Source of the DNA: an uncultured Pseudomonadales bacterium
GTDB lineage: Bacteria; Pseudomonadota; Gammaproteobacteria; Pseudomonadales; Porticoccaceae
Assembly (NCBI GenBank): GCA_937998635.1
Contig: CALLDA010000235.1
Location: forward strand, 1-6,361
DNA: 6,361 bases
Direction: 5' to 3'
Each line of letters opens with the position of its first letter. The stretch's first letter is position 1. The position numbers were made by a program, and so were the translations under genes. The notes beneath the pieces were generated by a model. It did not search any database. It saw only the letters and a program-made list of their open reading frames with translations, and was not told where the DNA came from. Below, in pieces: positions 1 through 5,497 of this stretch.

Positions 1-177
1 ATATTCTTCGGGCATGGTAATACCCAACCAGCCGCCTTTGGCCATAGCCTGGTAAAACTCCTCCGGAAATACACCGGTTTTATCTCGCTCCAGCCAGAAC
101 TCGTCGCCAAAGGTCTCCATCAATGCCCTAATGCTATCGACGATGGCCTGTTGTTCGCTACTTAATGAAAAATCCAT
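1..177 (-). CDS. Acyl-CoA dehydrogenase, N-terminal fragment (cut by window edge)
   Basis: Only the first 59 codons are present; the gene runs off the low-coordinate edge. The protein starts MDFSLSSEQQAIVDSIRALM and ends the visible part with GGWLGITMPEEY, the usual helical N-terminal domain of the acyl-CoA dehydrogenase family, where a G-W-LG-I/P-EE-YGG stretch leads towards the FAD and substrate pocket. Family members oxidise acyl-CoA to trans-2-enoyl-CoA and pass electrons to electron-transfer flavoprotein. The FAD-contact and catalytic-base regions lie outside the window, so activity cannot be judged. The ATG at 177 is supported by an AAGAGGT ribosome-binding sequence at 184-190, six bases upstream. 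It follows the short acyl-CoA dehydrogenase in the same direction after a 90-nt gap containing a heptamer repeat, so co-transcription is likely. It may act on the same or the next intermediate as the upstream pair. The family call is firm; the substrate is unknown. Confidence 0.88.
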   Translation of the reverse strand, partial: MDFSLSSEQQAIVDSIRALMETFGDEFWLERDKTGVFPEEFYQAMAKGGWLGITMPEEY

Positions 178-235
178 TGTTTAACCTCTTTATTAAAAAT
201 ATCGGTGCTATTGTTAATGCAGTTTTACTTAGATC

Positions 236-265
236 AGTGATGAGTGATGAGTGATGAGTGATGAG
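236..265. repeat. Heptanucleotide tandem repeat, AGTGATG x 4.3
   Basis: Four perfect head-to-tail copies of AGTGATG (236-242, 243-249, 250-256, 257-263) plus two further bases of a fifth. The array starts two bases beyond the TAG stop of the short acyl-CoA dehydrogenase and lies about 60 nt upstream of the start of the next dehydrogenase gene. In the minus-strand transcript the unit reads CATCACT, and these copies can pair with AGTGAGTGAT at the very end of the upstream coding region (275-284), forming a hairpin around the stop codon. Perfect short repeats of this kind are prone to copy-number change by slipped-strand replication. Any effect on expression of the downstream gene is inference. 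Confidence 0.93.
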
Positions 266-267
266 CT

Positions 268-1359
268 CTAGCGTGGATCACTCACTGCGGTAATGTTTGG
301 CCACAGGCCTTCGGCACCCCACTGCAACACTTCTTCACCCAGCCTGATCGACCACACGGCATCGCTGCCATATTCATCACGCCAACTCCACAAACGTCGT
401 GTTAGGTGATGTAGGCGATGCTCGTAAGTAAAACCCATGGCACCGTGAACCTGGTGAGCCACTGCGGCACCGGTATTGACGGCTTCTTCAAGGCGAGTTT
501 TCGCCGTAGCGATTTCTACCCAGGCAGCATGATCGATGACATCGCCAAAAGCCACCGCCTCAGCCGCTGAATCCGCTGCTGCATTGATCGCTGCGACCTG
601 CCCCGCAAAGGCCGCTACTGAATGCTGTAGAGCCTGGAACTTGGCAATGGGACGACCAAACTGCACCCGCTCCATAGAGTATTGAATGGTTAATTCGAGG
701 GCCGCGCTCATGGCACCAGCCGACTGTACGCAGCGCACCAAAGCTCCGAGGGCTTCAGCGCTGCTTGCATCGGTACCGTCTTCAAGATCAGCAAACCGCG
801 TTGGCACAGCCTTGCTGAAAGTCACCGTGTCCCAGGGTTCTCCTGCCAGATTAACGTGTGGGCTAATAGCCGGCTGAGTACTTTCTAACTGGCTAAGTGC
901 AAACTCTAGCACCTGGGATTTATTACCCATATCGACAACCGTTACCAGGCGCTTTGCGTTACGGGCATGGGGCACGCTCAGGGCCGTGCCGCTAAGCGCA
1001 GTGCCATCCCAGCTTAAACCGCTAGTCACTGGATCTAAAATAGCGACGGTCATGGGCTCGGTGCCTACTTCGAGACCGCCCTTGGCCAATAACCAGCCCG
1101 CCATCAAAGTTTCTGCCAGGGGTACTGGCAGTGCCGCGCCACCTGCAGCTTTGATTACCGCAAAACCGTCGAGCATAGATGCACCGACTCCACCATTGGC
1201 TTCAGGTATCCAGGTGAGGGTTAAACCGGACTCTTCTATGGCTTGCCATAGCGCCTGGGGCCACTCACCCTCCTCCGCTGCATTGATAATTTCAGGGGTG
1301 CTGAGGTCTTCAAAAATACGGCTGGCGGTGTCAAATATAATATTGTCTGTTTCAGTCAT
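268..1359 (-). CDS. Acyl-CoA dehydrogenase-like protein, short and probably non-catalytic partner subunit
   Basis: A 363-residue protein of the acyl-CoA dehydrogenase fold. The C-terminal helical domain is clear: ERVQFGRPIAKFQALQH at 230-246 is the family's conserved R-x-QFG-x-xI-x-x-FQ-x-xQH stretch, and HQVHGAMGFTYEHRLHHLTRR at 302-322 matches the conserved H-G-x-G-F-x-x-E-x-x-L helix. The N-terminal domain is shorter than usual, and the middle beta-domain (about 100-195) lacks the normal FAD-contact pattern. No Glu is seen at the family's two catalytic-base positions: the C-terminal site reads DEYGSD (328-333) where canonical enzymes have YEGT, and helix G lacks an ER-SG motif. Known heteromeric FadE pairs of steroid degradation pair one catalytic with one non-catalytic subunit, and this protein looks like the latter, paired with the 386-residue protein encoded 62 nt upstream. 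An AGGGGGA ribosome-binding sequence (1368-1374) supports the ATG at 1359. The role as a partner subunit is inferred from context. Confidence 0.88.
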   Translation of the reverse strand: MTETDNIIFDTASRIFEDLSTPEIINAAEEGEWPQALWQAIEESGLTLTWIPEANGGVGASMLDGFAVIKAAGGAALPVPLAETLMAGWLLAKGGLEVGTEPMTVAILDPVTSGLSWDGTALSGTALSVPHARNAKRLVTVVDMGNKSQVLEFALSQLESTQPAISPHVNLAGEPWDTVTFSKAVPTRFADLEDGTDASSAEALGALVRCVQSAGAMSAALELTIQYSMERVQFGRPIAKFQALQHSVAAFAGQVAAINAAADSAAEAVAFGDVIDHAAWVEIATAKTRLEEAVNTGAAVAHQVHGAMGFTYEHRLHHLTRRLWSWRDEYGSDAVWSIRLGEEVLQWGAEGLWPNITAVSDPR

Positions 1360-1421
1360 CGTGCTATTCCCCCTGTCCTTTTTACCAAGAGCCTCATTGC
1401 CCCTGCCTTAATGCCGGCCAT

Positions 1422-2582
1422 TTAACGCATCCCCAGTTGTCGAGCGATCATGCCTTTAAGCACTTCGTTGGTACCGCCTCGAAGGGTCGATGATGGCACC
1501 CGCAGGATACCCTCTCGCAACAGGTTCGCCGTCAAACTGTCCAGGGACACCAGAGCATGCTGAGGCAATACGGAGCGAATTTTTTCGAGCAACTCCCGTT
1601 CAAAATTGGTGCTCATATCTTTAACCAAAGCAGCCTCCATTTCCGGTGAAGCACCTTCCTGTAACAAGCCAGCAATACCCAAAGACATCCGACGTAAGGT
1701 TTTGATCTTCGCGACCACCTGACCCAGCACCTCTCTGGTTTTGTCGGTCGGGTTATTCACCAGTACCTTCATAGCTTCCTGAAAGACAATAAAAGAGCTT
1801 AAAAAGCGTTCCGGTCCGGAGCGCTCCAGGGCCAGCTCACCGACCACCATCTTCCAACCGCCACCGACCTCACCCAGCACATAATCATCGGGGACAAAGA
1901 CATCTTCAAACTGGGTTTCATTAAAATGCACCTGACCGCCAATATCGGCAATGCCACGAACATTAACGCCGGGGGATTTTAGATCGATAATAAATTGCGA
2001 CAAACCTTCGTGCCGGGCATTGGTATCAACCGGCGAGGTGCGCAACAAAGTGATCATGTAGTCGCCGCCGTGAGCACCGGTGGACCAGAGCTTGGTGCCA
2101 TTAACCTTCCAGCCGCCATCGACCTTCTCAGCTTTAGTGGCAACCGATGCCAGGTCAGAACCGGTATTGGGCTCACTCATACCGATTGCACAAAAACATT
2201 CACCGGCGACAATGCGCGGAATAATGTGATCCCGGACATGAGGCTGAGCATTCTTAATAATCTGCGGGCCGCTCTGCCGGTCGGCAATCCAGTGGGCCAT
2301 GACCGGCGCACCGGCCGCGAGCATTTCTTCGGTGACCACATAACGCTCAAGAAAAGTACGACCATGACCGCCGTACTGCTTATCCCAGGTCATGCCCAAC
2401 CAGCCACGTTGGCCCAACTTACGACTAAACTCGGCACTCATGCCCGATGCCCAACAATCCGCCATGGGCACAAACCCGCCATTGGCACGCTCTTCGGCGA
2501 GAAACTGCCTCACTTCTCTTCTCAGCTGGCTCGCCACTTCGGGCATTTCAACATAAGGGAATCTAAATCGGGTTACCGACAT
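1422..2582 (-). CDS. Acyl-CoA dehydrogenase, long catalytic-type subunit (FadE26/FadE29-like class)
   Basis: A 386-residue acyl-CoA dehydrogenase of normal family length. The N-terminal helical domain spans roughly 10-125 and includes GWLGMTWDKQYGG (60-72). The middle beta-domain has the FAD/substrate signature CAIGMSEPNTGSDLAS (131-146) and NGTKLWSTGAH (161-171). The C-terminal helical domain ends STLRGGTNEVLKGMIARQLG. The usual YEGT catalytic Glu position is Gly369 here (RGGT), but LALERSGPERF places Glu253 where isovaleryl-CoA dehydrogenase and the FadE26-type steroid enzymes carry their base; it is the best catalytic candidate. The expected reaction is FAD-dependent alpha,beta-dehydrogenation of an acyl-CoA, with electrons passed to ETF in the cytosol. 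The ATG at 2582 has an AGGAGA ribosome site (2591-2596), which lies at the end of a duplicated 15-bp leader segment. The gene is followed after 62 nt by the short paralogue, most likely its obligate partner. Family membership is firm; the steroid-like substrate class is inferred. Confidence 0.95.
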   Translation of the reverse strand: MSVTRFRFPYVEMPEVASQLRREVRQFLAEERANGGFVPMADCWASGMSAEFSRKLGQRGWLGMTWDKQYGGHGRTFLERYVVTEEMLAAGAPVMAHWIADRQSGPQIIKNAQPHVRDHIIPRIVAGECFCAIGMSEPNTGSDLASVATKAEKVDGGWKVNGTKLWSTGAHGGDYMITLLRTSPVDTNARHEGLSQFIIDLKSPGVNVRGIADIGGQVHFNETQFEDVFVPDDYVLGEVGGGWKMVVGELALERSGPERFLSSFIVFQEAMKVLVNNPTDKTREVLGQVVAKIKTLRRMSLGIAGLLQEGASPEMEAALVKDMSTNFERELLEKIRSVLPQHALVSLDSLTANLLREGILRVPSSTLRGGTNEVLKGMIARQLGMR

Positions 2583-2592
2583 TGTTGATCTC

Positions 2593-2622
2593 TCCTGTCG
2601 TTAATAAACCTGTTGTTAATAA
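2593..2622 (-). repeat. 15-bp tandem duplication spanning the ribosome-binding region
   Basis: Two adjacent 15-bp units match at 13 of 15 positions. In the minus-strand sense they read TTATTAACAACAGGT (2622-2608) and TTATTAACGACAGGA (2607-2593). The second copy contributes the AGGA of the Shine-Dalgarno used by the long acyl-CoA dehydrogenase, 8 nt before its ATG; the first copy leaves a weaker decoy CAGGT 15 nt further upstream. The repeat is directly visible; any effect on translation is inference. Confidence 0.85.
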
Positions 2623-2633
2623 GAAATTGCTTC

Positions 2634-2652
2634 TTGCGGTACGCAATATTGC
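2634..2652. promoter_or_regulatory. Overlapping small palindromes, possible operator
   Basis: TTGCG-GTA-CGCAA (2634-2646) is a perfect 5-bp inverted repeat with a 3-bp spacer. It overlaps a perfect 10-bp palindrome GCAATATTGC (2643-2652), so GCAA is shared between two dyads. The site lies 52-70 nt upstream of the long acyl-CoA dehydrogenase start, where a repressor dimer could sit. A further dyad, CTTAG-n7-CTAAG, is next to it at 2659-2675. I see no strong promoter hexamers to pair it with, so an operator role is only a suggestion. Confidence 0.35.
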
Positions 2653-2711
2653 CACAGACTTAGATGGCGACTAAGCCCAGGGCAGAAGTTAAGACCCATC
2701 GTTTAGACACA

Positions 2712-2757
2712 ATTAAGAGCAAGCACGAGAATGAATACCCTCACGATTGCTCTTAAT
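2712..2757. repeat. 11-bp perfect inverted repeat with 24-nt loop
   Basis: ATTAAGAGCAA (2712-2722) is exactly complementary to TTGCTCTTAAT (2747-2757). The 24-nt loop contains CACGA twice as a direct repeat (2724-2728 and 2742-2746). It sits in the middle of the 278-nt spacer between the aldehyde dehydrogenase and the acyl-CoA dehydrogenase pair. It has no T-tract after the stem on the minus strand, so it is not a typical intrinsic terminator. It could be an mRNA processing or stability hairpin between operon segments, a split operator, or the remnant of a small mobile repeat. The inverted repeat is certain; its role is unknown. Confidence 0.85.
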
Positions 2758-2758
2758 G

Positions 2759-2780
2759 TATGCCTCGAAGTATATGCCTC
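2759..2780. repeat. Direct repeat TATGCCTC, two copies 14 bp apart
   Basis: TATGCCTC occurs at 2759-2766 and again at 2773-2780, immediately beside the 11-bp inverted repeat. A perfect 10-bp palindrome, GTCTATAGAC, lies at 2820-2829, and a GGGCT/AGCCC dyad with an 11-nt loop lies at 2831-2851, just after the aldehyde dehydrogenase stop codon. None is followed by a T-run on the transcribed strand. Together they make this spacer unusually rich in short symmetry, but no specific function can be assigned. Confidence 0.45.
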
Positions 2781-2860
2781 AAACCAGCGTGCTATTTTTT
2801 AGGCTTTAGGCGTAAGTCTGTCTATAGACCGGGCTACCTTAAACTAAGCCCCCAACAAGC

Positions 2861-4288
2861 TTATCCACCCGTCAAGATAGCTTTTTCTTCCGTGTACTCG
2901 ATCAGGCCGCTGGCACCCCACTCTCGCCCATTGCCTGACATTTTGTAACCGCCGAAGGGGGCTGCAAAACTAAAGGCTGGGCCATTGACCTTCACCTGAC
3001 CTGCGCGCAGCTGTTTGGCAATGCGCATCTGTGTGTCTTTATCCTCGGCCCATAAACCGCTGGACAAGCCAAAGTCGGTATCGTTGGCGATGGCGATGGC
3101 ATCTGCTTCATCTTTATAGGGGATAAAACACAGTACCGGGCCAAAGATTTCTTCCCGGGCCACTGCCATATCATTGTTTACATCACCCAAAATGGTCGGC
3201 CTCACGTAAGCTCCTTTATCGATACCATCGGGCAACTCAGTGCCGCCAGTGACCAGGCGAGCACCTTCTGCCAGACCCTTTTCGATATATCGCACCACAC
3301 TATCTCTGGCCTGCATAGAACTCAGTGGCCCGAGGAAGGTGCCTTTGTCCGTCGGATCCCCGACTACCAGTGAATCGGCCACAGTTTTGGCCACTTCCAG
3401 CGCCTCTTCGTACTGGGATTCGTGAACCAGAATTCGACTTAACTGGACACACATCTGTCCGGAGTTAAACATCGAATCTTTGATAACGTATTTAACTGCC
3501 TTGGCCAGGGGTGCGTCCTCAGCGATGATAAATGGTGATTTACCACCTAACTCCTGACATACACGTTTAACCGACGTGGCTGCCGATTTGGCAATATCGA
3601 TACCCACTTCAGTTGAGCCGGTAAACGATACCAGGTCAACTTCGGGGTGGGAGCTTAAGGTCTCACCAATCACCGAACCTTTGCCCGTGACCAGATTAAA
3701 AACACCGGCTGGCAGGCCCACCTGTTCGCAAACCTCTGCAAATATGAAGGTACACAGTGGCGTTTGCTCACTGGGTTTCAGCACGCAGGTGCAACCGGCC
3801 GCCAGTGCTGGACCAACTTTGGCTATGACCTGAAAGAGAGGGAAGTTCCACGGGGTAATAAACGAACATACCCCCGCCGCTTCTTTGATGGTGATATAAC
3901 CACCTTCATGCTCGGTCACCTCATCCATGGTTTCGGCCAGATCAGCAAAGATTTTCAAGCCGGAAATCGGCCCGAGTACCTGAATACCCATAGAGAAGTG
4001 AACCGGGATACCCATTTCCTGACTGATCAACGAAGCCAACTCATCTTTGCGTTCGGTGAGCTTTTCACAAATAGCATCGATGTAGGCTTTACGCTCGGCA
4101 GTAGGCGTTTGAGACCATGATAGAAAAGCCTTACGTGCTGCTCTGGCTGCCTTATCCACATCTTCCGGCAGGGCCATGGGTACTTTTGCAAACACCTCTT
4201 CTGTCGCAGGGTTAACTAGTTGGCTGATGCCATCGCCGGATGAATCTACCCACTGCCCATCAATATAGAGTTTTTTATATTCGATCAT
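2861..4288 (-). CDS. NAD(P)-dependent aldehyde dehydrogenase
   Basis: A 475-residue member of the aldehyde dehydrogenase superfamily, of full family length. The catalytic machinery is complete: TPWNFP (145-150) with the oxyanion-hole Asn148, KPSEQTP (171-177) with the cofactor-binding Lys171, FTGSTEVG (222-229) of the Rossmann fold, ELGGKSP (246-252) with the general base Glu246, NSGQMC (275-280) with the nucleophile Cys280, and EEIFGPVL (379-386). The reaction is irreversible oxidation of an aldehyde to a carboxylic acid, in the cytosol. Substrate specificity cannot be read from the motifs; terpenoid, aromatic or side-chain aldehydes are all possible. The ATG at 4288 has an AAGGGG ribosome site at 4296-4301. 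A sigma70-like promoter and three 14-bp leader repeats precede it, suggesting that it can be transcribed apart from the hydrolase gene 156 nt upstream. In this cluster it would supply the acid that is converted to the CoA thioester. The family call is essentially certain. Confidence 0.97.
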   Translation of the reverse strand: MIEYKKLYIDGQWVDSSGDGISQLVNPATEEVFAKVPMALPEDVDKAARAARKAFLSWSQTPTAERKAYIDAICEKLTERKDELASLISQEMGIPVHFSMGIQVLGPISGLKIFADLAETMDEVTEHEGGYITIKEAAGVCSFITPWNFPLFQVIAKVGPALAAGCTCVLKPSEQTPLCTFIFAEVCEQVGLPAGVFNLVTGKGSVIGETLSSHPEVDLVSFTGSTEVGIDIAKSAATSVKRVCQELGGKSPFIIAEDAPLAKAVKYVIKDSMFNSGQMCVQLSRILVHESQYEEALEVAKTVADSLVVGDPTDKGTFLGPLSSMQARDSVVRYIEKGLAEGARLVTGGTELPDGIDKGAYVRPTILGDVNNDMAVAREEIFGPVLCFIPYKDEADAIAIANDTDFGLSSGLWAEDKDTQMRIAKQLRAGQVKVNGPAFSFAAPFGGYKMSGNGREWGASGLIEYTEEKAILTGG

Positions 4289-4306
4289 TGGAAAGCCCCT
4301 TACCTT

Positions 4307-4348
4307 GTCTGTGGTGAAACGTTTGTGGTGGAACGTCTGTGGTTAAAC
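4307..4348 (-). repeat. 14-bp tandem repeat x3 in the aldehyde dehydrogenase leader
   Basis: Three contiguous 14-bp units read, on the plus strand, GTCTGTGGTGAAAC (4307-4320), GTTTGTGGTGGAAC (4321-4334) and GTCTGTGGTTAAAC (4335-4348). Each differs from the consensus at no more than two positions. On the coding strand the unit is GTTTCACCACAGAC. The array fills the space between the predicted transcription start (about 4351) and the ribosome-binding site, a position where a regulator or RNA-binding protein could act. The repeat is directly visible; a regulatory role is inference. Confidence 0.93.
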
Positions 4349-4358
4349 CTAGTTTTCA

Positions 4359-4386
4359 ATTATAGAAATAAAACATATTAAAACAA
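4359..4386 (-). promoter_or_regulatory. Sigma70-type promoter candidate for the aldehyde dehydrogenase
   Basis: On the minus strand a TTGTTT -35-like hexamer (4381-4386) is followed by a 16-nt spacer and a perfect TATAAT -10 (4359-4364). The predicted start near 4351 gives a leader of about 60 nt that contains the three 14-bp repeats. The surrounding spacer is strongly AT-rich, so chance matches are easier here, but a perfect -10 with acceptable spacing in the right place makes this the best promoter in the window. Confidence 0.55.
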
Positions 4387-4444
4387 ACAGTTATACGGAT
4401 TATTTAAAGCTTTTATTAAAGATTAACCTGTTCAAGTCCGCGAT

Positions 4445-5356
4445 CTATTCAAGGCCTAGCCTGGGTCGCATAAAAGAAGCGATTTTCGCAATCGCATCAT
4501 CCGCCTCTGGCGCGTTGCCCGCCATAAACTGGAATACGTGCTGCATTTCAGGAAATATCTCCAATTCAATATCGACACCGGCGGCTTTGGCCATGTCATA
4601 AAAACGCTGGCTATCGTCCAACAAGACCTCGTCTGCACCGGCCTGAATCAAAGTCGGTGGAAAACCCTTCACATCGGCGTAGAGGGGGTTTGCCAGAGGA
4701 TCCTGTCGCGAGCCATTTTCGCCAACAAATGCTGCAATCATGTTCTCCAGCAAATCGCCGCCCACCAGAGCATCTTTATCGGCATTACTCACCAGGGTCG
4801 AGCCCTTACTTTCCATGTCGTACCAGGGCGAAATTGGCGCACAGCATGCTGGCAGCGGGTAGCCTTTTTCTCGGGCACATAAAATCATGGAGGTACACAG
4901 GTTGCCGCCCGCAGAATCGCCAGTCGTAGCAATATTTTCTGACTTAAAACCCTGCTCAAGCAACTGGGCATAAACAGCCACCGCCTCTTCTACTATGCCG
5001 GGGTGAGGATTCTCCGGTGCGCGATTGTAGTCCAGGGTAAAGGTCGGGCAACCCACGGCTTTAGCAAGATGACCATACATTTTCTTGTGGCTGTATGAGG
5101 AGCCGACAGAAAACCCACCACCGTGACAACAGATCACTACACGGCTTTTATCCGCACCTTTTGGCGTTGCCCAAACACCATGGACGCCCGCGAGTGTCGC
5201 CTCGTGGAACTCCACGTCCTCTGGTTCGCTGGTAATTGAGCCCCACTCATCAAATAATTCTCGTATCTCATCGAGTGACATATCAGGATTCGCGGACATC
5301 CTCTCTTTCCAGCCCTGATATAAGTCGATGATCGCTTGTGCTTGCTGGCTTGCCAT
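4445..5356 (-). CDS. HSL-type (family IV) alpha/beta hydrolase: esterase or lactone hydrolase
   Basis: A 303-residue alpha/beta hydrolase of the hormone-sensitive-lipase (bacterial family IV) group. The oxyanion-hole motif HGGGF (78-82) and the nucleophile elbow GDSAGG (146-151, Ser148) are exact. The likely triad is completed by Asp242 in GADEVLLDD and His273 in MQHVF. No signal peptide is seen, so it should act in the cytosol. Family members cleave short to medium acyl esters, and some open monoterpene epsilon-lactones. In this cluster, upstream of an aldehyde dehydrogenase and acyl-CoA dehydrogenases, it could release an alcohol or hydroxy-acid from an ester or lactone intermediate. The ATG at 5356 has a good AGGAGC ribosome site (5364-5369, 7-nt spacing). 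A long AT-rich leader of more than 300 nt separates it from the CoA-transferase gene, so it may begin its own transcription unit. The family and triad are confident; the natural substrate is unknown. Confidence 0.95.
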   Translation of the reverse strand: MASQQAQAIIDLYQGWKERMSANPDMSLDEIRELFDEWGSITSEPEDVEFHEATLAGVHGVWATPKGADKSRVVICCHGGGFSVGSSYSHKKMYGHLAKAVGCPTFTLDYNRAPENPHPGIVEEAVAVYAQLLEQGFKSENIATTGDSAGGNLCTSMILCAREKGYPLPACCAPISPWYDMESKGSTLVSNADKDALVGGDLLENMIAAFVGENGSRQDPLANPLYADVKGFPPTLIQAGADEVLLDDSQRFYDMAKAAGVDIELEIFPEMQHVFQFMAGNAPEADDAIAKIASFMRPRLGLE

Positions 5357-5393
5357 TGTTACTGCTCCTGTATATTTATGTTAGCGACGGATT

Positions 5394-5413
5394 ACGGTAT
5401 CTACGACACCCGT
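5394..5413 (-). promoter_or_regulatory. Leader hairpin upstream of the hydrolase
   Basis: In the minus-strand transcript ACGG-G-UGUC, loop GUA, GAUA-CCGU forms an 8-bp stem with one bulged G and one G-U wobble. The wobble pair would be a mismatch in plus-strand RNA, which fits transcription in the minus direction. It ends about 24 nt before the ribosome-binding site of the hydrolase. It could stabilise or modulate the leader; no riboswitch class is recognised. Confidence 0.35.
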
Positions 5414-5468
5414 TCGCCCTGATTTTTATTAAACTATTACTTTATATAAATTCGCTATCTAATTGTTT

Positions 5469-5497
5469 TGTATATTTTTATATTCCAACCGTGATAA
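5469..5497 (-). promoter_or_regulatory. Weak promoter candidate for the hydrolase
   Basis: On the minus strand TTATCA (5492-5497), a 17-nt spacer and TATACA (5469-5474) each match the sigma70 consensus at 4 of 6 positions. It lies inside the 336-nt gene-free stretch 5357-5692, which is very AT-rich between about 5420 and 5580. Beyond this candidate, the terminator at its far end and the leader hairpin, I see no gene or recognised RNA in that stretch. The hexamers are poor enough that this is tentative. Confidence 0.28.

Noticed and set aside
190..217. TTAACA-n16-TAATAA as a promoter for the truncated acyl-CoA dehydrogenase
   Set aside because: The -10 element matches poorly and overlaps the ribosome-binding site, leaving no usable leader.
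686..1411. Plus-strand open frames of 63 and 141 codons opposite the short acyl-CoA dehydrogenase
   Set aside because: Antisense shadows rich in Pro, Ser and Ala with no ribosome site or motif; the real gene on the minus strand explains the openness.
1995..2588. 197-codon open frame on the plus strand opposite the long acyl-CoA dehydrogenase
   Set aside because: It is fully antisense to a strongly supported gene, and its translation has no recognisable domain pattern. It is a frame shadow.
2639..2699. Minus-strand 27-codon frame starting at ATG 2699 in the spacer
   Set aside because: No ribosome-binding sequence precedes it, it has no recognisable pattern, and it overlaps the dyad cluster. 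There is no support for it as a gene.
2831..2851. GGGCT/AGCCC stem after the aldehyde dehydrogenase stop as an intrinsic terminator
   Set aside because: The stem is only 5 bp with an 11-nt loop, and no T-run follows on the minus strand.
2607..4432. AACCTGTT in both the 2607-2614 and 4425-4432 spacers, resembling the core of KstR steroid-regulator sites
   Set aside because: The flanking bases do not fit the TnnAACnnGTTnnA consensus. The same 8-mer occurs inside coding sequence at 1519-1526, one or two AACnnGTT cores are expected by chance in a window this size, and the first copy is partly explained by the 15-bp leader duplication.
5369..5477. TGTATATTT repeated exactly 100 bp apart in the hydrolase leader
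   Set aside because: A 9-bp A/T-rich word recurring in a very AT-rich spacer is expected by chance.
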